DNA of 64,000 nucleotides from Neoarius graeffei (lineage: Eukaryota; Chordata; Actinopteri; Siluriformes; Ariidae), in contig NC_083574.1 of assembly GCF_027579695.1 (NCBI RefSeq), positions 42,143,059 to 42,207,058 of the forward strand, read 5' to 3'. The position numbers and the translations under genes were made by a program. Below, one piece after another: positions 1 through 10,632 of this stretch. Below the pieces are notes generated by a model. It had not been told where the DNA came from and did not search any database. It worked only from the letters and a program-made list of their open reading frames with translations. Every line of letters begins with the position of its first letter. The first letter of the stretch is position 1.

Positions 1-549
1 GCACATACACACAAGCATTACAATCACCAGAAGGGCAACTCATGATCTTGCGATATGAACAGTTGATCTCGTGTTATCAAAGGTACACAAGAACGAGTGG
101 CGAAGCCACGATGCCATTGTGTTGTAAGAATGAGCGTAACAATAGCGAAACATCGTAACCAATCAGCACTTATCCTGATCAAGTTCGATTACCCGTTCTA
201 CTTCTTGATAAACTTCAGAACCAGAAACGAAATATGAGAAACCTTGTTAACTTCGTAGTATCGGAAGATAAAAAGATAAACGAAATTCACCTCGTGGTTC
301 GCCAAGGCGACTGATTTTGATATCAAGTAAGTGGTGTTGATTTTAAGAAAGTTTACCTTCTGATTATCACAGCTTTTGTTTGGTCAAATGAAAGGTTTTG
401 TAAGGGTTTTTTTTTTTTGAGCTTTTTGGCAGATATTTATGCCAAGATTTCCAGCCATTCAACAAAAACTCGAAGGCAGCAAAGACAACGTTGGAATCTT
501 GAGCGATCTGCTCAGTTTGCAATCACAAAAGTCCTACGGTATGTGGGAA

Positions 550-2024
550 CTAGAAAAGCACTCTGAGAGCGCAGACCTCCGCCAAGAATCCTTTAAAAAA
601 AAAATCCGGGATCCAGAAGGTAATCCGGATCACCACCAAAATTTAATGGATTGTTACTTGTGCCCAGTCACACCTCTGGAAAAAATTTCAGAGCAATCCG
701 TTCATTACTTTTACTGTAATGTTGCTAACAGACAAACCAACAAACAAAGAAACCAATGCTACCGAAACATAACCTCCTTGATGGAGGTAATAATAATAAT
801 TAGAATGCATTTCCAGAGAAAATGCGAAAGTGTGCTTGCTCAGGTGCGCCGCCATGGCGACCCGGCAAGAGAGGCGACCGCACGCCCACACGAGTTTTGT
901 GTCAACACGCGAAAGTTTGGCCAAGACACAAGGCGGATTCTCATACAGAGATGACAGGCTGGCAAGGTTCTTTACAGGGACATCCCAGAGCATCACTAAC
1001 ATGAAAATTTAGATGTAATTCTAAATCCGTAAAGAGATGACCCAAAACACGTTTTTGCTCATTGTGGCGCCCCCTAGATGCCAAATGACACCAAATTTGA
1101 TGAGGGTACATGAACTGGTGCCGAAAGTCATCTCAACAAATATGGTCTTGATACGTCAAAGCGTTTGAGATATGAGCCAAAATATGTTTTTGCTAATTGT
1201 GACGCCCCCTAGTGGCCAAATGACACCATATTTGATGAGGGTAGTTTGGATGGTGTCCAAAGTCATGCCACTAAATATGGTCTTGATACGTCAAAGCGTT
1301 TCTGTGATATGAGCTCACTTCCTGTTTGGTGGCTTCGCCATCGATTTTGATTGGCTGCCACGGGCGAACGCTTTGACGTATGAGAGTGAAACGAATATCA
1401 TTCATTAAGCATGGACTGGAGATCATGTGTGCCAAGTTTCGTGATGAACGGACAAAACATGGGCCCAGGGTCACTCTACCTTCACTTTGGACAAAATTCA
1501 AAATGGCGGAAAATCTAATGAGGCGGAGAATGACGTCATAGGGTGCATTGGAATCGTCTAGCTCCAAGGATTCCAACGGCACCAGACTCATGAAAATCGG
1601 ACATACGGATCAAAAGTTACGTGCATGAACGCATGTAAGACTGTGATCAGTTGGTGGCGCTAGAGCGTGAGACGTACCAAAATGAAACTTGATGAAATCA
1701 ATCAGGGTCCACTCCTCTATCAGTCTACCAAGTTTCATGACTTTACACCTTACGGTTTGGCCTACAGAAGGAAAAATCAGTTTTTTGCGTCACGCACCCA
1801 TTCATTTCAATGGGGAAAAAATTAATCCTTTTAAAAAAATCCGGGATCCAGAAGGTGATCCGGATCACCGCCAAAATTTAATGGATTGTTACTTGTGCCC
1901 AGTCACACCTCAGGAAAAAATTTCAGAGCAATCTGTTCATAACTTTTTCCGTAATGTTGCTTGCTAACAAACAAACCAACAAACAAACCAACGCTACCGA
2001 AAACATAACCTCCTTGGCGGAGTA
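550..2024. mobile_element. Insertion inside repeat copy A, bounded by ~200-bp direct repeats
   Basis: Copy B reads straight from 'gtgggaa' to 'taaatgagct', whereas copy A is interrupted there by about 1.47 kb. Both ends of the insert carry a related ~200-bp block (about 577-780 and 1829-2022) containing 'atccgggatccagaagg' and 'cataacctccttg'. The middle contains a ~130-bp unit repeated twice (about 1030-1165 and 1165-1310). I saw no coding potential. It may be one element with direct terminal repeats, or two nested copies of one element sharing a 3' end. The superfamily is unknown. Confidence 0.6.
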
Positions 2025-2262
2025 ATAAATGAGCTCCTTTGTGAAAACTAAGAGTAAAAGTTAAAAGCATAATTGGTCAAACTTCTATTCGCTTTTTTTT
2101 TTAGTTTTTTATTTTAGTTTTTACACTATACTTGTGAAACAAAATGTGCTCATTAGCACTAAATAATGCTTCTAAGACAGTGTACAAGCGCTTTCTTATT
2201 ACTGTTTTGAAAATATAGTTCACAGCGCTATATTTGGAACAAAACACAGTAAACAAAATCGG

Positions 2263-3083
2263 TAACGAGCAATTCCAGCGTTATGGACGTGACACTTGAA
2301 CTCAAAATGGCAACAAATGACCCAGTGCATGTTTTATTGTCTCCCAGTATTTAAACAGGTGTTGCATATTTTAAGGCTGTACCATACTGGAGAAGTGATA
2401 GAACAAGAACAATTCCCATAGTACATCTAGGGCATGCCAGAAAATGCCAATAAAAGATGCGTTATGGATGTGACAGAAAAAGTATCACTTTTCTTGGGTG
2501 ACTGTACATTTTTATCAAACTCTGTGAAATTGTAAACCTAATGTCGAAATGGAGATATCCATTTGATAGAGGGGTCCAAGGTGAATATTAAAAAAATCTT
2601 TGTTTAAAATATTTTGTATTTCATGCAGAGTTTCAGAAGGAAAAGTCAGCGTTATGGATGTGACGAAATTCCGTTATGGATGTGACGCGTCTGAAATAGA
2701 CATGGCATATGTTTAGAAAATCAGCAATTTAACCACCATAACCCTTTGAAAAACTCTCTAAATATCAGCTAAAACTATCAAAGTTCTTAAATAATATTTA
2801 GGATGGCTATTGTTTTGCTGTTTTGTGGATTTTAGCATACATTTCTGTGGCTTGTGGCAATAATATAGAATTGTACATGATCAAAGTTGATTTTAGCTTG
2901 GGTTTTACATTATAAGAAAGAAAGACTGACAGTGACATATTAGGTTGGTTACAAATTGGTTCAACTTATTCACATCTGTAAAATACAGGCCTAGGTGATA
3001 TCTCTGGGAGTGGTTTTGATGTATTACATGTTGCTTTATTTTTGCATGGTGAGGTTGACATTTACATGGAATTGCCCTATTAA
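2263..3083. repeat. Segment of copy A absent from copy B, with recurring GTTATGGATGTGAC motif
   Basis: Copy B jumps from 'aaatcggtaac' to 'caaaatac', skipping this block. Inside it the 14-base motif GTTATGGATGTGAC or a one-base variant occurs four times (near 2280, 2461, 2652 and 2672). No protein-coding signal is apparent. It could be an insertion in copy A or a deletion in copy B. Confidence 0.55.
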
Positions 3084-3240
3084 CCAAAATACCACAAGCC
3101 CTGATGCTGCTCACAGTTTGGTGATGCTTACAAGAGATGAGGCGAGTATCATTGGTGACGTATATATGCTATATAAATACTGTATGGACATGGGATCAGA
3201 AAAACTTATTTATAAGCAGTAGCCACATGGACCCATAGGG

Positions 3241-3708
3241 TACCTATTTTTAATTCTTTTTTTTTTTTTTCTTTTTTTTTTTAAGGATAAAGTATTGAAT
3301 ATGGTCTTCAATCCCAGGTGACACTTGGGTTCTGGATGTGGCAGTGTCTGTGTGTGATTTACTTATACGAACAGCCAAAATGATGATATTTGATGGTATA
3401 TTGAAAAAGATGAGTCTTTGCTTAGTGAGAATTTCATCTTCATTGACTGACTGACTGATTTATCCTGATCCATGGTTGTGGTGGATCCAGGAGCACTTTG
3501 CGCAAGGTAGGGATATAACCAGAATGGGATATCCAACTAACCGTGCACTCTATTCCTGGCTATGCACTAAGCTGCATGCTCAGGGCTGGCTGGTGTAAAA
3601 GGGACAGCAGGGCTAAGCACCCTCTGTCTTTCAAGGAACAAAAGATGTCAGAATAATGTGTGGGTTTTTTTTTTTAAAGCTCATTCAGCCGCAGGCCAGA
3701 CCGGATGA
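3241..3708. other. Non-coding spacer with T-rich tracts
   Basis: This contains T-rich homopolymer runs near 3258-3284 and 3665-3676 and a decayed repeat-like passage around 3460-3600. No gene or complete element was recognised. Confidence 0.5.
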
Positions 3709-3716
3709 GCGTATGC

Positions 3717-4533
3717 CAGTGTTTGGCAAAGTGTGGTCCACAGACCACTGGTGGTCTGCGAGAGACCTCAAGTGGTCCGCGAGGTGATCTACAAATGTAG
3801 TCAGCGTTTTCAAGATAAGCTAGCGTATGCTTTGTAACATTATTAGAAAGTTAAATTTATCCAATCTTGTTTTTAACGGCAATCAAACGGGCCTGTAATT
3901 TCGTCATTATTATTATTTAAAAAGCGTTCTGCATCTGAATTTGCACCACATAAAACTTGTAGTGTGCACGTGCTCTTATTCCGCCTCTCGTCTCTAGGCA
4001 ACAGTCACCTCACAAATCTCTGCCAAACAGGCAGGCAGACCTGAAAACAAGCAAACGAAAATTCTGAACATATAATAGGCTAATCCTAACTAGCTCGTGT
4101 TCGTGGCGATTTTTTTTAATTTACTGAAAGTGAAACAATAAGGATGGAGAAGTGGCTGACAAGTTCAGTTAAGAGGAAAAAACCTGACGCTACCGACACA
4201 AGCGTCAATAAGGAGAAAATGCAAAGAAAAGAAGATTCCGTTAGCATTGAGTCCCCAACTCCTAATTTTGAACAATTTTGAACTATTGATATGAAATGTT
4301 CTGATTAACTGTTTGCTGAATTTTAAACCTCCATACTTTTGCCTTTAAAAACCACGGAGGATATGGAATGGATAGGCCTTTAATGTATTTAGTTAACCAT
4401 AATTTTTTCAATTAAAAACACCTAATAGTACACATCTCTGTATGGTCTGTGTGTGTGGGTGTTGACAGGTGGTCCCTGAAATTTTTTTTTTTGGGACAAA
4501 GTGGTCCTTGGTCTGAAAGTTTGAGAAACACTG
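3717..4533 (+). mobile_element. Non-autonomous hAT transposon (ZBED/SCAND3-like) with 8-bp TSD
   Basis: The element begins CAGTGTTTGGCAAAG and ends CTTTGAGAAACACTG read 5' to 3' (terminal inverted repeat CAGTGTTT). It is flanked by exact 8-bp duplications GCGTATGC at 3709-3716 and 4534-4541. CAG ends with an 8-bp TSD are typical of hAT. An ATG at 4144 opens a 46-codon frame starting MEKWLTSSVKRKK, resembling the N-terminus of fish hAT (SCAND3/ZBED5-like) transposases. The catalytic domain is absent. Confidence 0.85.
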
Positions 4534-4541
4534 GCGTATGC

Positions 4542-5283
4542 GATCATGTGTTGTCCGTCATCGTCCATCCACGATTTACAAAAAAAAAAAAAATCACTAC
4601 TCCTCCTACAGGATTGATGGAAATTCGATCAAACTTGCATACAATGTTCCCCAGGTGGGTGTGCATAAAAATTGTCAAGATGGTGGCGCCACTTGTCATA
4701 TTTATGATTTTATGACCAGTATGAGCTACAGCCTCATTGAGACTATTTAATTAATACCCATATTGCTGTTACCCAATGCCTTGAAGCTGATTATTTTCAA
4801 CTTTTGCAGAACCAAGATATTATGAGTCGTGTAAAATGATTTACTTATAGTGAGCTCCCTCTAGATTTGATCTCCAGTAAGGGGAAATTTTATTTAAACC
4901 CACTTTGCCAACACATCTGTAATATGAACAAGGTGGACTCCTCAATCAATCATCCATTGGCCGAAGAGAAAAGAACCATGTGTTTTGTGTTCCTAGGTTT
5001 GAACTAGGGATGGTGAAAACTAAAAAAAATCTTGATCGACCACCAAGCCTCATTAGCCGGTTAAAGTCGGTTAACCTATGAGTTTAAACAGGGATGCAAA
5101 CGGCGTGCCTTTTTCACGGCTCGTGCAGATCCGATTTTTTTTGGGGGGGGGCGGGCGTTGGAGTGTCTGAATAATTTCATCAGAGTAAATTCTGTATTAA
5201 AATTACTACATAAGCAAATGCCGTTACAGTCCGTGAAAAAGTCGGCATCTGCGCCTTTAGTTTGTGTGGAGAGATGTGATCTG
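4542..5283. other. Non-coding spacer with decayed repeats
   Basis: This contains a poly-A tract at 4578-4593 and a G-rich run at 5140-5155. A stretch near 5090 (starting 'cagggatgcaaacgg') looks like a hAT terminus without an identifiable partner. No gene was recognised. Confidence 0.4.
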
Positions 5284-5450
5284 GGGCAGCACGGTGGTGT
5301 AGTGGTTAGCGCTGTCGCCTCACTGAATATTTCTGCATAAGTATGACCTAAAACATCATCAGATTTTCACACAAGTCCTAAAAGTAGATAAAGAGAACCC
5401 AGTTAAACAAATGACTGGGTTCTTTTTATCTACTTTTAAGATGCCTGTGG
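5284..5450 (+). repeat. Truncated V-SINE head joined to a Tc1-terminus palindrome
   Basis: Bases 5284-5322 match the 5' tRNA-like head of the V-SINE copies ('gcacggtggtgtagtgg'). The sequence then switches to 'tatttctgcataag', which matches the subterminal sequence of the Tc1 element at 32600-34188, including 'gagaacccagttaaac'. An inverted partial copy follows at 5410-5445. It looks like a miniature Tc1-end insertion (MITE or deletion remnant) in a SINE. Confidence 0.6.
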
Positions 5451-5467
5451 GGTTTTTTTTCACAGGA

Positions 5468-5825
5468 TGGGCGGCACGGTGGTGTAGTGGTTAGCACGGT
5501 CGCCTCACAGCAAGAAGGTTCTGGGTTCGAACCCAGCGGCTGGCGAGGGCCTTTCTGTGTGGAGTTTGCATGTTCTCCTCGTGTCTGTGTGGGTTTCCCC
5601 CACAGTCCAAAGACATGCGGTTAGGTTAATATGGGACGGCCTTGGGCTGAGGTGCCCTTGAGCGAGGCACCGAACTCCCAACTGCTCCCCAGGCGCTGTT
5701 AGCATGGCTGCTCAGTGCTCACGTATGCGCATGTGTGTGTTCACTGCTTCAGACGGGTTAAATGCAGAGAGGAGTTTCGCAAGTGTGTGATGGATAAAGT
5801 TGTTCGTTCTTTCTTTCTTTTATGC
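5468..5825 (+). mobile_element. V-SINE, variant with 'aaatgcagagagga' tail
   Basis: It has a tRNA-like promoter head (gtggtgtagtggttagcac and ggttcgaaccc as A/B-box-like motifs) and the conserved V-SINE central block (ggagtttgcatgttctcc to gtccaaagacatgc). The tail runs 'ggttaaatgcagagagg' to 'gataaagttgttc'. The same variant recurs at 18462-18853, 20369-20718 and 20778-21150. Confidence 0.85.
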
Positions 5826-6175
5826 CCTTGTATGTGTAATTGTTTGCCTACGGTGCTACCCGGCTCAACCCTAATATTATGCATTTTGTCATCACTTTGA
5901 GCTGTTGATGGGTATTTTAATATTTATTTAGCCTTTCTATTAATTAACATCACCAGGCTTCAATGGTAATTATGTCTGAAATGTAGGTAACGTCCCAGAA
6001 ATACAGTTCTGCACAGGTGGTTTTTTTTTTTTTTCCCCCTCCCTCAGATGGAGCAAAGGTCATTTGGCGATGTTTACAAGAAACTATCATCAGTAACCAT
6101 GGAAGGGAATTTATAGCTTCACAATAGTTTGATACTGTTGTGACGTTCATTACCCTCATCGTGTTCATTTAAATA

Positions 6176-6985
6176 TACTCAGCAAAAATAAACTTGACAC
6201 TCATTATTTTTCAAATAGTGTTTAGAAACTTTTCTTGAAAGAGTTCTTGTTGTGATTATGGTTAAATGCATTGTCAAGGGCATTACGTCACACATTCATT
6301 CTACTGGTCAGGCCTACGTACCACGTGCGAGAGCACTGCACGCTAAAATCACGTTTCCATGTGAGACAAGTGACCTGACCTATTGATACACATGCAGTTG
6401 ATCTCACGGTAGCAGAGTAGAGTGTCATCTCAGAAAAACAAGGTTTTATGGTTAATTATTCGTTAATTTGCAATGCCACGACTGTCAAACATTCAGCGTG
6501 AACGTGCCATTGGCATGCTGAATACGGGAACATCCGTCACTGACGTTGCGAGGGTTATGGGATGCAGTCGACAGACCATCCATAATCTCCAGACACGTCT
6601 CCATCAAACTGGCACCACTGGAACCCTCCGCAGAACTTGCAGGAGCTTGGTGCCATGTTGGTACAAATATGGCGGCGCATTCCCCAAGCTGTGTTCAGAC
6701 GCATCATCCAATCCATGAGGAGACGTCGTATCGCAGTTGTGAACGCCCATGGAGGACACACCCGATATTGACATGATTTCATTAAGTTGTGACTCACAGT
6801 TTTTGATCATGGACATTGTCGTCGCATTTCCGGTGGAACTGATTCCATGACAAACATGATCTGTATGCTATAGCATCTTTAATGACAAGATAATTGAATA
6901 CAATCGTTATTTCAAACCTATTTTCCAAAATGTTCAAATTATTGACTTTGAAACGAGTGTCAAGTTTTTATTTTTGTTGAGTTTA
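6176..6985 (+). mobile_element. Internally deleted Tc1/mariner element keeping the HTH domain
   Basis: The terminal inverted repeats share 'caaaaataaa' followed by 'cttgacactc' read inward from each end. An ATG at 6473 starts MPRLSNIQRERAIGMLNTG, a Tc1-type N-terminal helix-turn-helix. From about 6640 the sequence jumps, in another frame, to a typical Tc1 C-terminus (RRIAVVNAHGGHTRY, stop near 6770). The whole DDE catalytic core has been deleted, so the copy cannot encode an active transposase. It sits upstream of the fam107b exons. Confidence 0.85.
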
Positions 6986-8144
6986 TAATCATTAGTTACT
7001 ATTAATAGTCACGGTCTACTTTAGTTCCTGTAAATGTAGTTGATTTGCCAAGTTGCTCACCACAGGTGTGGGGTTGTTGTGGGTTTTTTGGGAGTTTTTT
7101 TTTCTTCTTTAATATACAGTAAGTACGCACACTTTTTGAATCTGCTGTCGCTGTTTGTGCTTTTGGAGTGCTGATAAACCTCATGCATTTCAGTCAAAAG
7201 TTAATTTTTGATGAAAAAGCCAGACTGTGACTAGTTGTTCCATTCAGGTTTGTACTGAGTGTCAAGGGTGCTTTTAAACACACTCCCTGACATACAGCAC
7301 ATCTCATTTCATCAGACGTTACCATTCTCGAGCCTTTTTGGCTTCCTCCGATTTTTCTTTTTCTTTCTTTCTTCCAGATGTTGTGGATTTGTTTCAGTCA
7401 GACCATTCTTGAGCACAATGGCTTTTAGATGCCTTTCCATCCCAGAGCACATTTCATACCCACACAGTGTGAGGATTTAACCCCAATTTCATCCAAAATA
7501 TTTATTTGGATTTTCACCCAGATTGCCTGCTAGCAAGTTCTTCCTGTTGCACAACCAGTAAATATGTGAGAGTGTGAGGGTTATCACGCACTCCTCCTTC
7601 CTGCGAGACATTTGCAGCTGGTCTGCCACTACATCGTTTTTAACTGTTTCTTATGCAACGTCGGAAGAAACTGAACACATGCTGAATGTCCTTTTCCCAT
7701 ATACACGAGCTCCCAGATGCCCACGATTGGCATTAAGATTTGAACTAATGACCTCCTGAAGCTAGAGTGAGCTCTTGCTTTCTTTTTCTCTCTTTTTTTT
7801 TTTTCCCCTTCTCTTTCTTTTGCTTTCTCTTTCCTTCTCTCTTCTATCCCCCCCCCCAATAAATAAATTAAAATTTGGGAGACTCTGTAGAGAACTGCTT
7901 CAGTGCTGGCCAAATTGAGACAAAGGAAAATGAGACTTTTGTTCAGTCAGTACTTCTTTTTGTATTTGGAAATGTGGTGAAATTGTGATCATTTTAATTC
8001 GGTTTGGTTTGACGCCACTGGTTACCAGTCAGTGCGGCGTGGACATGTGAAGCAGGCAGATGTTCCTAATCTCACATTATGCAACTTTCTCTCTCTGATC
8101 GGAGGACAGGGATTACCACGATGACACGTGGGGAACTGTCAGTC
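6986..8144. other. Non-coding spacer
   Basis: The main feature is a pyrimidine-rich tract at about 7775-7850. The short open frames here have no recognisable domain and lack conserved features. It is probably fam107b intron or upstream sequence. Confidence 0.5.
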
Positions 8145-8548
8145 ACTGCTACCCCTTTTCCACCAGATGAGTTCCAGGGCTGGTTTGGGGCCAGTGCTGG
8201 TGCTGGTTCACAACTCGTTCAACTTGCGAGCCAGCTGAGAACCAGTTTGCTTTTCCATAGCTCGCGGTGCTAAGGGAAGCCACGTCATTACGTCGCTGTA
8301 TACGTCAGTTACATCGCTACATTTGCATAAACCTTGGCGCGAATATCGAAGCAAAAACAACGCAGAAGAAGAAGCAGCAGCAGCAACAACAACAATAATA
8401 ATGGATGACTTCGTTTGTACAGCTGCTGCTTCTCGTTGCTTAAAAACGGTGATCTTTCGCGGTCTTATTGTTGTTGGTCTTAACAACTCCGCCCCCCCGC
8501 TGACGTAAGCAGTTCTTTCCTCTGGCCCAGCAGAGAGTTGGTGCTAGC

Positions 8549-9170
8549 TAGCCTGGGCCCGCCCATCTTAAGTGTGACGCAACACGAGGGCCTGTTGTGA
8601 GCTTAGTTTGGCAAGGCAAGCTATCTCCAGCTCTTCCAAGCTCCTGAAAAATCGGGAGCCAATCAACTTTGAGCATCTCCAACGGCCCTGGGTAGAGGCG
8701 TGTTCAAGGCAGTGACGTAGTAGAACTGCGACCGGAAGCTATAGATTGTTTACAGAATTTATGCCAGAAGTGCTTCATTCACTAGAAACATTACGAACAT
8801 GGAGCAGCGACAAGCCTTTGACACAGCGGTAGATGCTGTATTGAAAGCATTCAACGGGAAGTTCTCATTGAAAACGGGGCAAAGAGCAGCCCTGGAGGTA
8901 TTTATTGAAAGGAAGGCCATTTTCGCCTTGCTCCCGACCGGCTTCGGTAAGAGTTTAATCTACCAGTTAGCCCCGTCGCGTCACATACGTCAGAGGAAAG
9001 AGTGATGTGATTTGGTTTAAGCTTCGTCACAGCCTTTTCTGGCTTCGACCAGTAGCAAACTGAGGCATTTCAGGGAGGCGGGTCAACCACGCACTTTGGG
9101 AAACGGTTGGGCTTAATATCTTTGCCAGACCAAATGCTTGCAGAGCTTTGAAGTCACGTTAGCCAGACTA
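8549..9170 (+). mobile_element. Short element carrying a RecQ-like helicase start, exact 9-bp TSD
   Basis: It is bounded by TAGCCTGG at the left and CCAGACTA at the right (inverted, imperfect). Exact 9-bp duplications GGTGCTAGC flank it at 8540-8548 and 9171-9179. The opposite-orientation copy of its host element (10871-11390) holds the uninterrupted site, which reads gagagttggtgctagcctgg on the minus strand. This proves an insertion. A second copy lies at 63003-63597 with a different 9-bp TSD. A 9-bp TSD suggests a Mutator-like mechanism, but this is not established. The cargo is the reading frame at 8799-9005. Confidence 0.85.
8799..9005 (+). pseudogene. N-terminal fragment of a RecQ-like DNA helicase (68 codons)
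   Basis: The 68-residue frame starts MEQRQAFDTAVDAVL. It contains a SF2/RecQ-type Q-motif region (LKTGQRAALEVFIERKAIFA) and an intact Walker A motif, LLPTGFGKSLIYQLAP, at about residues 45-60. It then terminates at a stop after RHIRQRKE. RecQ helicases need several hundred more residues (DEAH box, motifs III-VI), so this cannot be a functional helicase. The frame lies wholly within the 622-bp mobile element, with about 250 bp of upstream sequence inside the element. It is either a captured host gene 5' end or the remaining first coding part of a larger transposon that encodes its own helicase. Confidence 0.75.
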
Positions 9171-9540
9171 GGTGCTAGCCTGGAACCGGTTTTTCTGGCC
9201 CCAGAGCCAGTTCTTTGTCAGTGGAAACAGAAAACCCGGTTCCAAACTAAGCACTGTCCCCGAACCAGCCCTGGAACTGATTTGGTGGAAAAGGGGCATG
9301 CTTGATATCAGTCATGGCCTGATTCTTCTCTGATTTGTCTTTCCATCATTCCCTCTTGCACATACACATGCTGATGTACCAAATATCACTTTGCTACCAG
9401 GGACATTTTTAAATGTGTCTCATTTGGACTAATACACTGCTACGGTATTCTTCACAATAAGATTATGCTTTCCTAGAAGTGTTTTTTGGTTGGTTGGTTG
9501 GTTGGTTGTTTTTTCCTTATTGTGCGTTTTTGTTTCACAG

Positions 9541-9697
9541 GGGTCTGGCTCCACAGAACAAGCCTGAGCTACAGAAGGTGATGGAGAAGAGAAAGAGAGA
9601 TCAAGTGCTGAAAGCGCAACTGGCAGAACAAGAAGCTCATAAGAAGCAAAGTGACCTGGAGATCGAGCTCATGAAGAGACAGCAGAAACTTGAACAG
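9541..9697 (+). CDS. fam107b: fam107b penultimate coding exon
   Basis: After a polypyrimidine tract and an AG acceptor (ending 9540), the frame gives [20 protein letters not shown] and continues to [10 protein letters not shown]. It ends at a GT donor at 9698. The first base completes the previous codon and the exon ends in phase 0. This matches the central part of FAM107B (DUF1151 family), a ~130-residue, highly charged, predicted coiled-coil protein. FAM107A is an actin-associated paralogue, and the role of FAM107B is less settled. The FAM107B N-terminal coding exon was not found in this window and presumably lies to the left. Confidence 0.93.
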
Positions 9698-9956
9698 GTA
9701 CACATGAAGGATGTAACGATGTATACAACAAGATATGTTTGAAGCGAATACAGATACAAATCAGAGGTGCACTGTTCACTTCTGTTGAAAGCTTGCCAGA
9801 AGGGGCAGCTAATAAACACTAGATCCTGTTGGATGGAACATGATTGGGAAGGTTTTACTTTCCTGCGATGCAGGTTGCCAGAATAAAGGGCGTGGGTAAG
9901 AAGCTCACAGGACAAATGGTGACCATGTCCATTAACATGAATGTACAGTGGTTTAA

Positions 9957-10632
9957 AGAAGAACTGAAGTCATTTTTAAACTTGCTTTATTTCTTAATTA
10001 ACGTGTTATTTGATTACATTTTCGGTTTTAGTAACCTTATATCATGACTCGTATCGGCAACTAATTGCAGTTAAATATGATACTTATCGGCCTATTCGGT
10101 TTTTATCCATGTTGAATTTAGTTCATTTGGTCGACGGCAGGCGTCGCTTATCCGCGCGATCTTCACGAGACTTGTGCGAGACTTCGAAACGTGACGTGTC
10201 AGCCAGGTGTCAGTGCCGCCATCTTGAAAACTGTTTTCCAAACGAAATATTGCACAAAAACGAGTTTAAATGACGATTACTGCCTACTTTTTTCAAACTT
10301 TCCTGATTGCTATCAAAACGAACAAAACTTCCGGCTTGATTACGTCGGCATTCGAAAGAGGGCGCGCGCGTCTTTTAACAACGTTGGCAGATGTCGGTCA
10401 CTTTGATTTCCGCTGTATGTTTTACTTCCATCCTACGATGTCTCGCACAGGTCTCAGCGAATCTCGTTTACGTCCGTTGCTTTGACATATGGACTGATAT
10501 ATTACAGAGCATATTTCAAACACTCATAACTTGCTATAGCAGTGACAAAACAGCGATCAAAAATGCATTCTGATATTTAATAAAATGAGAGATTAGAATT
10601 TTGATGATAAAAAATTTGCCTTCAGTTCTCTT
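9957..10632 (+). mobile_element. TTAA-flanked MITE copy 1 (Kolobok/piggyBac-type ends)
   Basis: TTAA flanks both sides (9953-9956 and 10633-10636). The inverted ends are AAGAAGAACTGAAG and CTTCAGTTCTCTT. A second copy at 29649-32183 has ends AAGGGGAGCTGAAG and CTTCAGTTCCCCTT, also with TTAA. The interior is shared almost throughout ('ggcgtcgcttatccgcgcga', 'gcagatgtcggtcactttga'). No transposase is present. It lies in the last intron of fam107b. Confidence 0.85.

Larger units (their letters stand above)
1..3240 (+). repeat. Large dispersed repeat, copy A (left end outside window)
   Basis: The sequence from about base 14 is repeated nearly base for base at 59580-60536, including the phrase 'gtggcgaagccacga' and the stretch after 2025. 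Copy A differs from copy B by two extra blocks: an insertion at about 550-2024 and a segment at about 2263-3083 that copy B lacks. No long conserved reading frame is visible. The short ORFs across it, such as 439-954, change character at the insertion junction. I do not recognise the family. It lies upstream of the fam107b exons in the same orientation as copy B in nup205 intron 12. Confidence 0.8.
8145..9300 (+). mobile_element. hAT-like element copy 1 (ends CCCCTTTTCCACC), interrupted
   Basis: The inverted ends share 'ccccttttccacc' and 'ttccagggctgg'. A second copy of about 520 bp lies at 10871-11390 in the opposite orientation. Copy 1 is larger because the 622-bp RecQ-bearing element (8549-9170) has inserted into it. 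Both copies carry a (cag/caa)n-rich segment and 'gcgcgaatatcgaagcaaa'. No target duplication is obvious, so the superfamily call is tentative. Confidence 0.7.

Noticed and set aside
439..954. 171-codon plus-strand open frame
   Set aside because: It crosses the junction between the large repeat and its insertion, has low-complexity content and no domain. The other copy of the repeat does not keep the frame.
8799..9005. A functional host helicase gene
   Set aside because: Only the first 68 codons exist, they lie inside a defined mobile element, and the rest of the helicase is absent.
1..9540. N-terminal coding exon of fam107b
   Set aside because: No frame resembling the FAM107B N-terminus with a suitable donor was found. 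It probably lies to the left of the window.
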